Shown here piece by piece: positions 34,172 through 43,962 of a stretch of 64,000 nucleotides of DNA. The stretch comes from Exiguobacterium oxidotolerans JCM 12280 (GTDB taxonomy: Bacteria; Bacillota; Bacilli; Exiguobacteriales; Exiguobacteriaceae). The DNA lies in NCBI RefSeq assembly GCF_000702625.1, contig NZ_JNIS01000001.1, forward strand, positions 992,001-1,056,000. The letters are read 5' to 3'. The notes under the pieces are model-generated. The model worked only from the letters and a program-made list of their open reading frames with translations, was not told the origin of the DNA and searched no databases. A program made the translations under genes and the position numbers. Numbering within the stretch: the stretch's first letter is position 1; each line of letters opens with the position of its first letter.

Positions 34172-34222
34172 AAGATGTTCCCGTTTTCCGCCTGATTACG
34201 AGACGAAAAATGGGGACATCTA
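34172..34222 (-). terminator. Terminator of the gatCAB operon
   Basis: AGATGT-CCC ... GGG-ACATCT stem (about 34173-34182 with 34212-34221), with an A-run on the left giving T residues on the minus strand. Confidence 0.7.
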
Positions 34223-34237
34223 CTCTGATTTAAAGGA

Positions 34238-35671
34238 TTATTTTAATTTTTCGAGTTCTTCATGGAAGAGTTGATCGAGGAGGGCCGGATTCGCCATCCC
34301 TTTCGTTTTCTTCATGATTTGACCGATGACGAAACCTTTTTTCCGGTCTCGTCCACCCACGAGTTCTTCGACGACAGCTGGATTCGCTTCGAACATCTCG
34401 ACGATCAGTCCGCGTAAGAGACCCTCGTCAGAAATTTGAGCAAGTCCTTGTTCTTCGACATACTGACGGGGTTCGACCCCCTGTTCAATCGTCGCCGCGA
34501 AAACTTGTTTCGCGATTTTCGAAGAAATCGTTCCGCCAGCAATCAATTCGATCATCTCGGCGAGACGTGCCGGTGTCAGTTTGATTGTGTCGAACGTTTC
34601 ACTCGACTTGTTCAAGTGCCCTTGGACTTCACCGACCGTCCAGTTCGCTGCTGCTTTCGGTTCTGCACCGGCAGCAATCGTTGCTTCGAAGTACTCTGCC
34701 ATCTCGCGTGTGACAGTTAATTGTTTCGCGTCATATGCAGATAAACCGAGTGTTTCTTGATAGCGGACACGACGCGCGTCCGGAAGTTCTGGAATTGCGG
34801 CACGAATCGCCTCTTTCCAGTCTTCGTCGAGGACGAGCTTGACGAGATCCGGTTCCGGGAAGTACCGGTAATCGGACGCCCCTTCTTTCACACGCATCAA
34901 GACGGTCTGTTTTTTCGCTTCGTCGAACCGAAGTGTTTCTTGACGCATGACGCCACCCGCCAGTAAGAGTTTACGGTGACGGTCTTCCTCGAATTCGAGT
35001 CCTTTTAAGACGTTCCCGAACGAGTTGAGGTTCTTCAATTCTGTTTTCGTTCCGAACTTCTCTTGCCCGTATGGACGGACTGAGATGTTACAGTCGCAGC
35101 GAAGTGATCCCTCTTCCATCTTGACGTCCGAGACGCCTGCATATTGCAGGACTTCTTTGAGTCGTTCGAGGTAGGCGACCGCTTCTTTTGGTGAACGCAT
35201 GTCGGCTTCACTGACGATTTCAATCAAAGGTGCTCCCGTCCGGTTAAAGTCGACGACCGAATGATTGGCACCGGTATGGTTCATCTTCCCGGCATCTTCT
35301 TCTAAATGGACCCGTTCAATCCGGAAGCGTTTTGTTTCGCCATCGACTTCCGCATCGATGAATCCATCAAACCCGATCGGCTGATCGAATTGTGAGATTT
35401 GGTAGGCTTTCGGCGTATCCGGATAGAAGTAGTTCTTCCGGTCGAATTTTGTTTGATCGGCGACGTGGCAGTTGAGCGCCATTGCCGCACGGACTGCGAG
35501 TTCGACTGCTTTTTCGTTGACCATCGGAAGGACGCCTGGGTGTCCGAGACAAATCGGACAGGTCTTCGTATTTGTTTCCGCACCGTACTCACGGGCACAG
35601 CCACAAAACATTTTTGTATTTGTATTTAGTTCAGCGTGGACCTCGATGCCGATAACCGTTTCAAAGTTCAT
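34238..35671 (-). CDS. gatB: Asp-tRNA(Asn)/Glu-tRNA(Gln) amidotransferase subunit B
   Basis: A 477-residue subunit that binds and phosphorylates the mischarged t[18 protein letters not shown] opens the protein; the zinc-type cysteines are in [10 protein letters not shown] and [10 protein letters not shown]. Family blocks [13 protein letters not shown] and [14 protein letters not shown] are present. The C-terminal YqeY-like domain ends with [13 protein letters not shown]. Length is standard. It follows gatA by 12 bp. Confidence 0.96.
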   Translation of the reverse strand: MNFETVIGIEVHAELNTNTKMFCGCAREYGAETNTKTCPICLGHPGVLPMVNEKAVELAVRAAMALNCHVADQTKFDRKNYFYPDTPKAYQISQFDQPIGFDGFIDAEVDGETKRFRIERVHLEEDAGKMNHTGANHSVVDFNRTGAPLIEIVSEADMRSPKEAVAYLERLKEVLQYAGVSDVKMEEGSLRCDCNISVRPYGQEKFGTKTELKNLNSFGNVLKGLEFEEDRHRKLLLAGGVMRQETLRFDEAKKQTVLMRVKEGASDYRYFPEPDLVKLVLDEDWKEAIRAAIPELPDARRVRYQETLGLSAYDAKQLTVTREMAEYFEATIAAGAEPKAAANWTVGEVQGHLNKSSETFDTIKLTPARLAEMIELIAGGTISSKIAKQVFAATIEQGVEPRQYVEEQGLAQISDEGLLRGLIVEMFEANPAVVEELVGGRDRKKGFVIGQIMKKTKGMANPALLDQLFHEELEKLK

Positions 35672-35683
35672 AACGCACTCTCC

Positions 35684-37126
35684 TTATAACTTCGGAAGCG
35701 CGAATCCGCCCGTCGCAAGCTCGAAAGCATGCGCCGCACGATAGATCGTCGCCTCGTCAAAGTGTTTTCCGATGATTTGTAGACCGACTGGTAATCCGTC
35801 GACGAGACCTGCCGGGACCGAAATCGCAGGCACACCCGCTAAGTTGATTGGAATCGTCAAGATATCATTCGCATACATCGTCACAGGATCATCGTTTTGC
35901 GCACCGAGTTCGAATGCTGGTGTAGGTGCCGTCGGTCCGATGATGACATCATAGTTCGCGAGGACGTCATCAAAGTCCTTTTTAATCAATGTCCGCGCTT
36001 GTTGCGCTTTTTTATAATACGCGTCGTAATAACCTGAACTTAACGCATACGTTCCAAGCATGATGCGGCGTTTGACTTCATCGCCGAATCCTTGGGCCCG
36101 TGAATACTTGAAGACATCTTCGAGTGCATCTGCTTCAGCACGGAAGCCATATCGGATGCCGTCGAAACGGGCTAAGTTTGATGATGCTTCCGATGAAGCA
36201 AGCAAGTAATACGTCGCAAGCGCGTACTTCGAGTTCGGAAGGGATACTTCGTCGACCGTCGCTCCGAGGGACTCGAGCTTTTTGATGGCTGCACGAATGT
36301 TGTCTTTCACAGATTCACTGACACCTTCACCGAAGTATTCTTTTGGAACGGCGATCTTCAAACCTTTGATATCACCTGTCAACGCTTTCGTATAATCGAT
36401 CCGGTCGACGTTCGCTGACGTCGAATCCATGTCACAATGTCCTGCGATCGCGCTAAGCAAATAGGCGTTGTCTTCGACCGTGCGTGTCAATGGACCGATT
36501 TGGTCGAGCGATGACGCGAATGCGACGAGACCGAAACGTGAAACGAGACCGTACGTCGGTTTTAAACCGACGACACCACAATAGGCAGCCGGTTGACGAA
36601 TCGAACCCCCTGTATCAGAACCGAGACTGAACAAGACTTCTCCTGCCGCAACAGCAGCGGCCGAGCCACCTGAAGATCCACCTGGAACGTGTTTTGTGTT
36701 CCATGGGTTACGGACTGGTTTGTACGCTGAGTTCTCATTGGAAGACCCCATCGCGAATTCATCCATGTTCAGTTTACCAATCGTGACGGCACCTGCTTCA
36801 TGTAAGCGTTCGACGACAGTCGCGTCGTGTGCAGGGACGAAGTTCTCGAGGAATTTCGAGCCACATGTCGTCGTCATCCCTTTTGTGACGATATTATCTT
36901 TCACACCGATTGGTAAGCCGAACAGTGGGTTTGCTTCATGTTTTGCGAGCTCATCCATCCGTTTTGCTTGTTCGAATGCGTCTTCGTTCAAGGACAAAAA
37001 GGCGCCAACCTTCCCGTCAACACGGTCGATTTGATCAAACGATTCTTGAACGAGATCCGATACTTTCACTTCGCCATCCTTGACGAGTGTATGCAGTTTT
37101 TTGACACCATGCTCAAAAAGTGACAT
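35684..37126 (-). CDS. gatA: Asp-tRNA(Asn)/Glu-tRNA(Gln) amidotransferase subunit A
   Basis: A 480-residue amidase that releases ammonia from glutamine for the transamidation. The Ser-cisSer-Lys triad is visible: Lys in VKDNIVTKG (about 78), the cis-Ser in [12 protein letters not shown] (about 152) and Ser nucleophile in [12 protein letters not shown] (about 177). Length is normal. It is the middle gene of gatC-gatA-gatB, 16 bp behind gatC. Confidence 0.96.
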   Translation of the reverse strand: MSLFEHGVKKLHTLVKDGEVKVSDLVQESFDQIDRVDGKVGAFLSLNEDAFEQAKRMDELAKHEANPLFGLPIGVKDNIVTKGMTTTCGSKFLENFVPAHDATVVERLHEAGAVTIGKLNMDEFAMGSSNENSAYKPVRNPWNTKHVPGGSSGGSAAAVAAGEVLFSLGSDTGGSIRQPAAYCGVVGLKPTYGLVSRFGLVAFASSLDQIGPLTRTVEDNAYLLSAIAGHCDMDSTSANVDRIDYTKALTGDIKGLKIAVPKEYFGEGVSESVKDNIRAAIKKLESLGATVDEVSLPNSKYALATYYLLASSEASSNLARFDGIRYGFRAEADALEDVFKYSRAQGFGDEVKRRIMLGTYALSSGYYDAYYKKAQQARTLIKKDFDDVLANYDVIIGPTAPTPAFELGAQNDDPVTMYANDILTIPINLAGVPAISVPAGLVDGLPVGLQIIGKHFDEATIYRAAHAFELATGGFALPKL

Positions 37127-37142
37127 TTCTGTGGTCTCCTCC

Positions 37143-37433
37143 TTATTCGAACACTGCTGGGACGCGGACTTGTCCGTCTTCCCAATCAGGTGCGAGTCGT
37201 TCTACTTCCGTGCGCGGAAGCGATGGGCGTACTTCGTCTTTTCGTAAGACGTTCTTTAAATCAAGGACATGCGTCGTAGGTTCGACACCTGTCGTATCAA
37301 GTTCATTTAATTGCTCAGCAAAACCGAGAATTTTTTCGAGCTGAACCGTAAATTGTTGTACTTCTTCATCTGTCACGGCAAGGCGTGCCAAATGCGCCAC
37401 GTGGCGGACTTGCTCTTCATTAATATTTGCCAT
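37143..37433 (-). CDS. gatC: Asp-tRNA(Asn)/Glu-tRNA(Gln) amidotransferase subunit C
   Basis: A 96-residue subunit that stabilises Gat[21 protein letters not shown] at residues 9-28 and [12 protein letters not shown] near residue 65 are GatC signatures. GGAGGTGG precedes the ATG. It is the first gene of the operon. Confidence 0.95.
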   Translation of the reverse strand: MANINEEQVRHVAHLARLAVTDEEVQQFTVQLEKILGFAEQLNELDTTGVEPTTHVLDLKNVLRKDEVRPSLPRTEVERLAPDWEDGQVRVPAVFE

Positions 37434-37503
37434 GTCATTCCACCTCCGGAACTTTTGCAGTATATTTTACACTATTTCTAATCATAGCACTTTTTAGTCA
37501 GAC

Positions 37504-37546
37504 AAAAAAGACGATGGTGCATCGGGGGGAGGTCCGCACCATCGTC
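37504..37546 (-). terminator. Terminator of mntH
   Basis: GACGATGGTGC (37510-37520) pairs with GCACCATCGTC (37536-37546). The A-run at 37504-37509 is a T-run on the minus strand. An extra hairpin AAGCTTTC ... GAAAGCTT lies at about 37561-37581. Confidence 0.8.
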
Positions 37547-37634
37547 CTTATAGGGGTAGCAAAGCTTTCGGGCGGAAAGCTTCTAGTAATTCATTACCCA
37601 TGCGACTGTCTTACAAAACAAAATAACAGAATAT

Positions 37635-38864
37635 TCAAACTAAAAGATCGACTAATAAATAGACATTGAAAATGATGACAATTGTCACGATACTCCAGGC
37701 AAGGAGTTTCATCTTCACCCCGTTCTTGAAGTCACCCATGATTCGTCCACTTGACGTTGCCCGAATCAATGGAATCAACGCGAACGGAATCCCGAACGAT
37801 AAGGCGACCTGACTCAAAATCAAGGCACGCGTCGGATCAAATCCCGATAACAACAATAAAATGGCTGGTGCCATCGTGATACTCCGACGAAGGAAAATCG
37901 GGATCTCAATTTTCAGGAATCCACGCATGATGGCATCGCCAGACATCGTCCCGACACTTGATGATGCGAGACCAGACACGAGTAAGGCGACTCCGAACAA
38001 GTACGGTGTTACACCGCCGAGCGACGTCCCGAGTCCTGAAAAAATACTTTCAAGTGTTGCTGCTTTTTGATCCGTTCCGAAGAAGACGGTCGCCGCGATG
38101 ACGAGCATCGCCCCATTGACTGCCCCCGCGATCAACATTGCTGCCCAAATGTCGAGTGTCTGAATCTTCATCAATCCTCGTTTATCCGCGATCTTTCCCA
38201 TCCGGCGTTTCGTCAAATCCGAGTGCAAATAAATCGCGTGCGGCATGACTGTCGCTCCTAACATCCCGGCAGCGAGGACGATACTCGGTGTTCCCTCGAA
38301 TCCCGGGATCAAGCCGCCTGCCATGTCTCGCACGTTCGGCTCGACTTGAATGACTTGGATTGCAAAGGCGACAGCAATCACAAGGACGAGTCCCGCGATG
38401 ACGGCTTCGAAATGCCGTAAGCCTTTCCGTTCGAATCCGAGGATGACGAACGAGGCAATCGCTGTTAAAATCGCAGCGATTTTCATATCGATGTTAAATA
38501 ACAGATGAAATCCGAGTGCGGCACCAACGAATTCTGCGAGATCCGTCGCCATGGCGACGAGTTCTGCCTGGGCCCAGTAAAACAGTCGGGCGACGGGTGA
38601 TAACTCGTCCCGGATGACCTCCGCCAAGCTCATATTACTGACGAGTCCAAGTTTCGCTGACAACGTCTGGATGACGACCGCCATCAAGTTCGCTGCAACG
38701 ATGATCCACAGTAATAGAAATCCGTACTGGGCGCCGGCCGTCATGTTCGTCGCAAAGTTCCCCGGGTCGAGGTACGCGACGGCGGCAACAAAGGCTGGAC
38801 CGATAAATTGTCTTTTTTTCAATCGTTCGACCGGTGCTACCGGTTGACTGACCATATTGAACAC
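37635..38864 (-). CDS. mntH: NRAMP-family Mn(II)/H+ symporter
   Basis: A 409-residue transporter with about 11 membrane helices. Metal-binding motif in TM1 is YLDPGNFATNMTAG (Asp and Asn, about residue 32), and in TM6 GATVMPHAIYLHS (Met/Ala-Pro-His, about 205). Both are needed for manganese uptake. The promoter overlaps an MntR-type box, so expression should fall when manganese is plentiful. Single gene. Confidence 0.95.
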   Translation of the reverse strand: MFNMVSQPVAPVERLKKRQFIGPAFVAAVAYLDPGNFATNMTAGAQYGFLLLWIIVAANLMAVVIQTLSAKLGLVSNMSLAEVIRDELSPVARLFYWAQAELVAMATDLAEFVGAALGFHLLFNIDMKIAAILTAIASFVILGFERKGLRHFEAVIAGLVLVIAVAFAIQVIQVEPNVRDMAGGLIPGFEGTPSIVLAAGMLGATVMPHAIYLHSDLTKRRMGKIADKRGLMKIQTLDIWAAMLIAGAVNGAMLVIAATVFFGTDQKAATLESIFSGLGTSLGGVTPYLFGVALLVSGLASSSVGTMSGDAIMRGFLKIEIPIFLRRSITMAPAILLLLSGFDPTRALILSQVALSFGIPFALIPLIRATSSGRIMGDFKNGVKMKLLAWSIVTIVIIFNVYLLVDLLV

Positions 38865-38879
38865 CTCTCTTTAGTTGCA

Positions 38880-38908
38880 AGTATACGCTTTTCTTTCCTT
38901 CAGGCAAC
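38880..38908 (-). promoter_or_regulatory. mntH promoter with MntR operator
   Basis: On the minus strand TTGCCT (38902-38907), 16-bp spacer and TATACT (38880-38885) form a promoter. The sequence GTTGCCTGAAGGAAA (38894-38908) closely fits the MntR box TTTGCCTTAAGGAAA and covers the -35 region, consistent with Mn-dependent repression. Confidence 0.7.
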
Positions 38909-39014
38909 ATACATGCTTCATGGAAATACTTATTAATAAAGTAAACTGAATCATTCAATCCTGAAATCAAGCCATCTCCCATTCTTTTTGACCGCGCATT
39001 CTAACTACAAAAAA

Positions 39015-39046
39015 AGTCGAAGTTCACATTCAAGTGAACTTCGACT
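39015..39046 (-). terminator. Terminator-like hairpin, left flank of repeat C
   Basis: A 13-bp perfect stem AGTCGAAGTTCAC (39015-39027) with 39034-39046. The A-run to its left gives T residues on the minus strand, so it would stop transcripts coming from putP. Confidence 0.75.
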
Positions 39047-39050
39047 AGCG

Positions 39051-39362
39051 TGTAGACAAACGTTTATGAAGCGTGAATATGCGATAACGAGAGACAATCC
39101 GGTCGCGCTTCCCTGTCTCGCCTCGTCTTCAAAGCGATTCGAGACGGATTGCGGCCTAAATCGTCTGCATGCCTGGCTTTCCTTACCTAAAAAGCGTCAC
39201 GTTTCGTTGACTCCTGCGGGGAAAGGTGCGTTTTTAACGCACTTTCAGAGGCAGGCAAGACCCTGCTCGTTGTCCGTTAGGATGAAGGAGCAACGGCTTG
39301 CGCCTCGCCCGAGGAAAGCAACGAAAAAAGACGCTTGATTTCCCGATGGCACGTTGTCTACA
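39051..39362 (+). repeat. Structured interspersed repeat, copy C (312 bp)
   Basis: This copy shows the family structure most clearly. Ends TGTAGACAA and TTGTCTACA pair. 5' hairpin ACGTTT-ATG-AAGCGT (39060-39074). Core helices: AAGCGTC 39192-39198 with 39330-39336; TTTCGTTG 39202-39209 with 39319-39326; CCT-CGGG 39213-39220 with CCCGAGG 39308-39314; hairpin around GTGCG ... CGCAC 39227-39242; then nested GAGGC 39248 with 39302, GCAAG 39255 with 39297, TGCTC 39264 with 39288. Located downstream of putP. Confidence 0.88.
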
Positions 39363-39368
39363 GCCTGA

Positions 39369-39400
39369 GAGTGGTTACTCTCAAAAGAGAACAACCACTC
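39369..39400. other. Hairpin on the right flank of repeat C
   Basis: GAGTGGTT (39369-39376) pairs with AACCACTC (39393-39400), with an inner TCTC/GAGA stem. It follows the putP stop but has no T-run. Unlike other copies, it is not a duplicate of the left-flank hairpin. Confidence 0.5.
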
Positions 39401-39421
39401 GCTCGTTTCATGTTAATTCAA

Positions 39422-40933
39422 TCAGACAATCTTCCGCTCTGGTTCGACACCTTTCAGCTGCGCCTTTACTTCATCAAACTCATGGTAGACCGCTTCGCTT
39501 GGTTCAGCAGTCGCCAAACTGACAACAACGAGTGCAATCGTCGATGCAAGGAAGGCGGGAATCATTTCATACATCTCCGAAATATAGAACGGTAAATCCT
39601 TCACGTACAGTTTGACTAAAATCCAGGCGATGACGACGATGGATCCCGTCAGCATCGAAGCGAGTGCTCCCGCTTTGTTCATCCGGCGCCATAGTAAGCT
39701 GAACAAGACGACCGGACCAAAAGCAGAACCGAATCCTGCCCACGCGTAACCGACGAGTGTCAAAATCGATTTTTGTGCGCCGAACGATAACGCAATCGCA
39801 AGTAAGGCAACCGCTAGCACCATGATACGACCGACGAGCATCAACTCTTTGTCTGAAGGCGTCCGCTTCATAAAGCGTTGATAAAAGTCATTCGTCGCAG
39901 CACTCGAAGAGACGAGTAGCTGTGTCGAAATCGTCGACATGATGGCAGCAAGTAACGCAGCGAGCAAGAGGCCGGTAATGAAGCCTGGGAATAAATCACG
40001 CGAAAGCTGAATGAATACGTTCTCCGGGTTGTTCAGCTCAATCGCCTGTTGCGTAAAGTACGCATAACCGAATAATCCTGTCACCATCGCACCGATGATC
40101 GAAAAGGTCATCCAGACCATCCCGATCCGGCGGGCTGACTTCATTTCACTCAAGTTACGTATCGCCATGAAACGGACGATGATGTGTGGCTGACCAAAGT
40201 AACCGAGTCCCCAGGCGAGCAAGGAGATGATCCCGATGAGCGTCGTCCCTTTAAACAGTTCAAGTTTTGAACCGTCCGTCGTCCGAATCGTCTCGAGCGT
40301 CTCATTGATCCCGCCGCTCAGCGACAGGGCGACACCCGGAACAATCAAGAGCGCGATAACCATGATCATCCCTTGGACGACATCCGTCCAACTGACGGCG
40401 AGGAATCCACCCAGGAACACGTAGGCGATGACGACGCCTGCTAAAATCCAAAGGCCGGTCGTATACTCTAAACCGAAGACGGCTTCAAACAGCCGACCAC
40501 CGGCGACAAAACCACTGGAAGCGTACATTATAAAGAATATTAAGATAACTCCAGCTGAAACTGTACGCAACACACCACTTTTGTCATGGAATCGTTTTTC
40601 GAAATAGTCGGGAATCGTGATGGCGTCGCCGGCGTGCGCCGTATACGCCCGCAGACGTGGTGCAACGAGTAGCCAGTTTGCATAAGCTCCGAGCAATAAA
40701 CCGACTACAATCCAGCCACTGGACAGACCAGTTGCAAACATCGCACCCGGCAATCCCATCAACAGCCACCCACTCATATCGCTTGCTCCGGCTGAGAGTG
40801 CAGTGACGACGGGCCCGATCGTACGTCCTCCAAGCATATAATCATTCATGTTTTTCGTCCGGTAATACGCCATCACGCCAAGCGTCACCATCAGACCGAG
40901 ATACAGTAAAATCGCCAACCACATTCCGTTCAT
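39422..40933 (-). CDS. putP: Sodium/proline symporter
   Basis: A 503-residue transporter of the SSS family, start MNGMWLAILLYLG at 40933 (GGGGGAGCAAGG upstream); a longer frame to 41002 runs through the pruA terminator. About 13 membrane helices. GGRTIGPVVTALSAGASDMS (TM2, sodium and proline binding) is at about 37-56, and FLGGFLAVSWTDVVQG near 190 is a PutP signature. It lies 84 bp after pruA on the same strand, with the pruA terminator between them. Confidence 0.93.
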   Translation of the reverse strand: MNGMWLAILLYLGLMVTLGVMAYYRTKNMNDYMLGGRTIGPVVTALSAGASDMSGWLLMGLPGAMFATGLSSGWIVVGLLLGAYANWLLVAPRLRAYTAHAGDAITIPDYFEKRFHDKSGVLRTVSAGVILIFFIMYASSGFVAGGRLFEAVFGLEYTTGLWILAGVVIAYVFLGGFLAVSWTDVVQGMIMVIALLIVPGVALSLSGGINETLETIRTTDGSKLELFKGTTLIGIISLLAWGLGYFGQPHIIVRFMAIRNLSEMKSARRIGMVWMTFSIIGAMVTGLFGYAYFTQQAIELNNPENVFIQLSRDLFPGFITGLLLAALLAAIMSTISTQLLVSSSAATNDFYQRFMKRTPSDKELMLVGRIMVLAVALLAIALSFGAQKSILTLVGYAWAGFGSAFGPVVLFSLLWRRMNKAGALASMLTGSIVVIAWILVKLYVKDLPFYISEMYEMIPAFLASTIALVVVSLATAEPSEAVYHEFDEVKAQLKGVEPERKIV

Positions 40934-40960
40934 CCTTGCTCCCCCTTTTCTATGGTGAAT

Positions 40961-40999
40961 AAAAAAAAAAAAACGGATATGCAGGTCGCATACCCGTTT
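40961..40999 (-). terminator. Terminator of pruA
   Basis: AAACGGATATGC (40971-40982) pairs with GCATACCCGTTT (40988-40999), and a run of about 13 T residues follows on the minus strand. It separates pruA from putP. Confidence 0.85.
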
Positions 41000-41017
41000 C
41001 ATCTATTAAACACTAAT

Positions 41018-42562
41018 TCAAAACATTTCTGAAGTCGTTTTTGCTTGCAAGTGGAGTGTTAAATAATCCGGTCCACCGGCTTTTGAATCCGTTCCCGACA
41101 TGTTGAAGCCGCCGAATGGTTGATATCCAACGATTGCGCCTGTGCAACCACGGTTGAAATAGAGGTTCCCGACATGGAAGTTCGCCCGTGCGTACTCTTG
41201 GTTTGTCCGGTCTTGTGTGATGACCGCCCCTGTCAAACCGTACTCCGTGTTGTTCGCGATCGCGATTGCTTCTTTGAAGTCTTTCGCTTTCGTGAATGCA
41301 ACGACTGGTCCGAAGATTTCTTCTTGCATCAAACGATCCGTCGGTTGAACGTCCGCGACGACCGTTGGTGAGACGAAGAAGCCTGTTGAATCGTCAGCCG
41401 TTCCGCCTGCTGCAATCCGTCCTTCTTGTTTTGCGATATCGAAGTACGACGTAATTTTTTTGAATGCCGCTGCATCGATGACCGGACCGACGTTGTTCGT
41501 CACGTCGACTGGGTTCCCGATACTCAGTTTCGCTGTGTTCGCAACAACTTTTTCGAGTAACTCGTCGTAGACGGAGTCGAGTGCGACGACACGCGAACAC
41601 GCTGAACATTTTTGACCTGAGAAGCCAAATGCTGCTTTTGTGATCATGTCTGCCGCGTAATCAAGATCGGCTGACTCATCGATGACCATCGTGTCTTTTC
41701 CGCCCATCTCGGCGATGACACGTTTAAGCCAGATTTGACCGTCATTTAATTTCGAAGCACGTTCGTTGATCCGAAGACCGACATCACGTGATCCTGTGAA
41801 GCTGATGAAACGTGTTTTCGGGTGGTCGACGAGGTAATCCCCGACTTCTGCCCCTGGTCCCGGGATGAAGTTCAAGACGCCAGCCGGAAGACCTGCCTGC
41901 TCCATGACTTCAACAAATTTAGCAGCGACGACAGGTGTCGTCGATGCTGGTTTCAAGAGAATCGGGTTTCCGGCGACGATTGCCGCAACCGCAGTCCCTG
42001 CCATGATGGCGAGTGGGAAGTTCCATGGTGAGATGATGACGCCGACACCGAGTGGGATGTAATCGTAACGGTTGTATTCACCCGGACGACTCTCGACTTT
42101 TTTGCCGTCTTTTAAGACGAGCATCTGACGTGCATAATATTCAAGGAAATCGATTGCTTCTGCTGTATCCGCATCTGCTTCGTTCCATGGTTTCCCAGCT
42201 TCTTTGACGAGGTACGCCGAGAATTCATGTTTGCGTTTCCGGATGATGTTCGCTGCTTTGAACAGGACGTCCGCACGAACACTCGGATTGACGAATTTCC
42301 ACGTTTCGAATGCTGTGACAGCTGCCTGCATCGCATCCTCTGCGTGTGCTTGTGTCGCTTTTGAGACACGTCCGACGATCTCTTCTTTGTTTGCCGGATT
42401 GACCGAAACGATTTTGTCTTCCGTCGTCACATGTTTGCCCCCGATGACGAGCGGATAATCTTTTCCTAGCTCTTGCGATACGAGTGCAAGTGCCTCCTCG
42501 AACGCTTTCTTGTTCGCTTCTTGTGAGAAGTCCGTGAATGGTTCGTGTTTGTACGGAATCAT
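41018..42562 (-). CDS. pruA: 1-pyrroline-5-carboxylate dehydrogenase
   Basis: A 514-residue NAD-linked aldehyde dehydrogenase (RocA/PutC type) that oxidises pyrroline-5-carboxylate, via glutamate semialdehyde, to glutamate. The start [10 protein letters not shown] (42562) has AAAGGGGG upstream; the earlier ATG at 42583 overlaps it. Active-site Glu is in [14 protein letters not shown] (about 285), and Cys in [12 protein letters not shown] (about 320). Cofactor region [13 protein letters not shown] (about 170). It is paired with PutP; proline dehydrogenase is not in the window. Confidence 0.94.
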   Translation of the reverse strand: MIPYKHEPFTDFSQEANKKAFEEALALVSQELGKDYPLVIGGKHVTTEDKIVSVNPANKEEIVGRVSKATQAHAEDAMQAAVTAFETWKFVNPSVRADVLFKAANIIRKRKHEFSAYLVKEAGKPWNEADADTAEAIDFLEYYARQMLVLKDGKKVESRPGEYNRYDYIPLGVGVIISPWNFPLAIMAGTAVAAIVAGNPILLKPASTTPVVAAKFVEVMEQAGLPAGVLNFIPGPGAEVGDYLVDHPKTRFISFTGSRDVGLRINERASKLNDGQIWLKRVIAEMGGKDTMVIDESADLDYAADMITKAAFGFSGQKCSACSRVVALDSVYDELLEKVVANTAKLSIGNPVDVTNNVGPVIDAAAFKKITSYFDIAKQEGRIAAGGTADDSTGFFVSPTVVADVQPTDRLMQEEIFGPVVAFTKAKDFKEAIAIANNTEYGLTGAVITQDRTNQEYARANFHVGNLYFNRGCTGAIVGYQPFGGFNMSGTDSKAGGPDYLTLHLQAKTTSEMF

Positions 42563-42646
42563 CTCTATTCCCCCTTTATACATACTTTTAATCGCTTACA
42601 TTCTCCATTGTACAGAAGCATGACGCCGCTTACAATTATTCTAGTC

Positions 42647-42679
42647 AAAAAAAATGAGCAGGCTACGTTCTCCCGCTCA
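42647..42679 (-). terminator. Terminator of the YneR-like gene
   Basis: TGAGC-AGG ... CCC-GCTCA stem (42655-42662 with 42672-42679), followed on the minus strand by eight T residues. Confidence 0.75.
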
Positions 42680-42692
42680 CGTTTTGCTCGAA

Positions 42693-42980
42693 TTATTCAG
42701 TTGCTTGGGAAAAGACGATCTCTTCGTTTTGGATTGAGACCTTGACGTCTTGCCCTTGGAACAACCAATCATCTTGATCGGAGACGACGAAATGAATCCC
42801 GTCAACGACTTCTTCGACAGCTACCCGTTCGACTTCTTCCATGTGGACGCCGACCGAAAAGCCTTGTGTCAAATCCGTCGATCCGCCGTATTTCGCGAAA
42901 AAGCGAATCGTGTCGCCTTCCTTCGCTTCCATCTCATCTTTAAAATATTGTAATGCTTCATCCGTTACGTGAATTTTCAT
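42693..42980 (-). CDS. HesB/YneR-family protein lacking cluster-binding cysteines
   Basis: A 95-residue protein of the HesB-like fold (MKIHVTDEALQYFKDEM ... TIRFFAKYGG ... GIHFVVSDQDDWLF). It contains no cysteine, so the Cys ligands used by IscA-type proteins for iron-sulfur clusters are absent. This matches the YneR branch, whose role is unknown. Single gene with its own terminator, preceded by GGAGAG. Confidence 0.8.
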   Translation of the reverse strand: MKIHVTDEALQYFKDEMEAKEGDTIRFFAKYGGSTDLTQGFSVGVHMEEVERVAVEEVVDGIHFVVSDQDDWLFQGQDVKVSIQNEEIVFSQATE

Positions 42981-43106
42981 GTTTTATCCACTCTCCTTTA
43001 GACTAGTGTACCTATTCCCTACTCAAAAAAGCGAATATCCTGTATGGTGAAGACAGTAAACACTTCACTCCATCATTTCTATTGATTCTGATTTAGGAGG
43101 TCCTAT

Positions 43107-43949
43107 ATGAAACGATTAATCACAGTTCTACTATCAACGAGCATGCTGTTAGTCGGATGTGGGAACGACTCCACTTCCTCTACAGATACTGAATCCCCGA
43201 AGACGACAGAAACGAAACAAGTCGCGCAAGCCGACCAAGCCGTTCTTGATGTCTATCAAACCTATCAAGATACGTTAGGGAAAACGGGATCAGCTGATGC
43301 GAAAGCACTCGCTAAGATTGAGTACACGGGTGAAGATGAACCGTTACGCGCAGCAGCGATTGGTGCTAAAAACCTGAACGTTACGCCTGGTAAGGTCGTT
43401 AAAAGCTTCCAACAAGGCGACGTCGCCTACATCATCCATGAGTTCAATGATGCGGACGGGTCCCCGCTCCCAAACCGTGCGTCGAAGTTATTCCTGAAAA
43501 AAGATGGGGAATGGAAAGCTGTCATCGCACCAACGACCTTTGAACCAACAGTCTTCACGACGCTCGCTGAGATGTTTGATTCATTTAATGCAGACGAATA
43601 TGGCGTCAATGCCAAAGCAGCAGAAGCCGTCGGGAACACACCGGAAGATGAACAGGATAAAGTCTTCACACGCGTCAACGCCCAGACGGACTATATGGCA
43701 CTCGAAATGAACAGTAACATCTTAATGATTTACGGTATGGCACTCGGCAACGAAGGCAATCCCGAAGTGTTGGTCGATTACTACTCCGATTATGCGGACT
43801 GGTACACCGATGAACAGGATTTGTTACGCAAAACGGCGAAGGCCGGAACAGACTACGAAAAATATTTGATCGCACTTGACCCATTAAAGGAAAGCTTACA
43901 AAAGAAACTCGGAAAATACGCTGATCAACTGAATATGGAATTAGGTTAA
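43107..43949 (+). CDS. Secreted lipoprotein of unknown function
   Basis: A 280-residue protein with a signal peptide ending in a lipobox (SMLLVGCG, Cys about residue 18), then a Ser/Thr-rich linker. The mature part is acidic and mostly helical, with VVKSFQQGDVAYIIHEF and FLKKDGEWKAVI in the middle. No family was recognised. The peroxiredoxin gene starts 13 bp downstream, so the two are co-transcribed; a link with oxidative stress is only suggested by that. Ribosome site AGGAGG. Confidence 0.75.
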   Translation: MKRLITVLLSTSMLLVGCGNDSTSSTDTESPKTTETKQVAQADQAVLDVYQTYQDTLGKTGSADAKALAKIEYTGEDEPLRAAAIGAKNLNVTPGKVVKSFQQGDVAYIIHEFNDADGSPLPNRASKLFLKKDGEWKAVIAPTTFEPTVFTTLAEMFDSFNADEYGVNAKAAEAVGNTPEDEQDKVFTRVNAQTDYMALEMNSNILMIYGMALGNEGNPEVLVDYYSDYADWYTDEQDLLRKTAKAGTDYEKYLIALDPLKESLQKKLGKYADQLNMELG

Positions 43950-43962
43950 AGGGGGACTCTTA

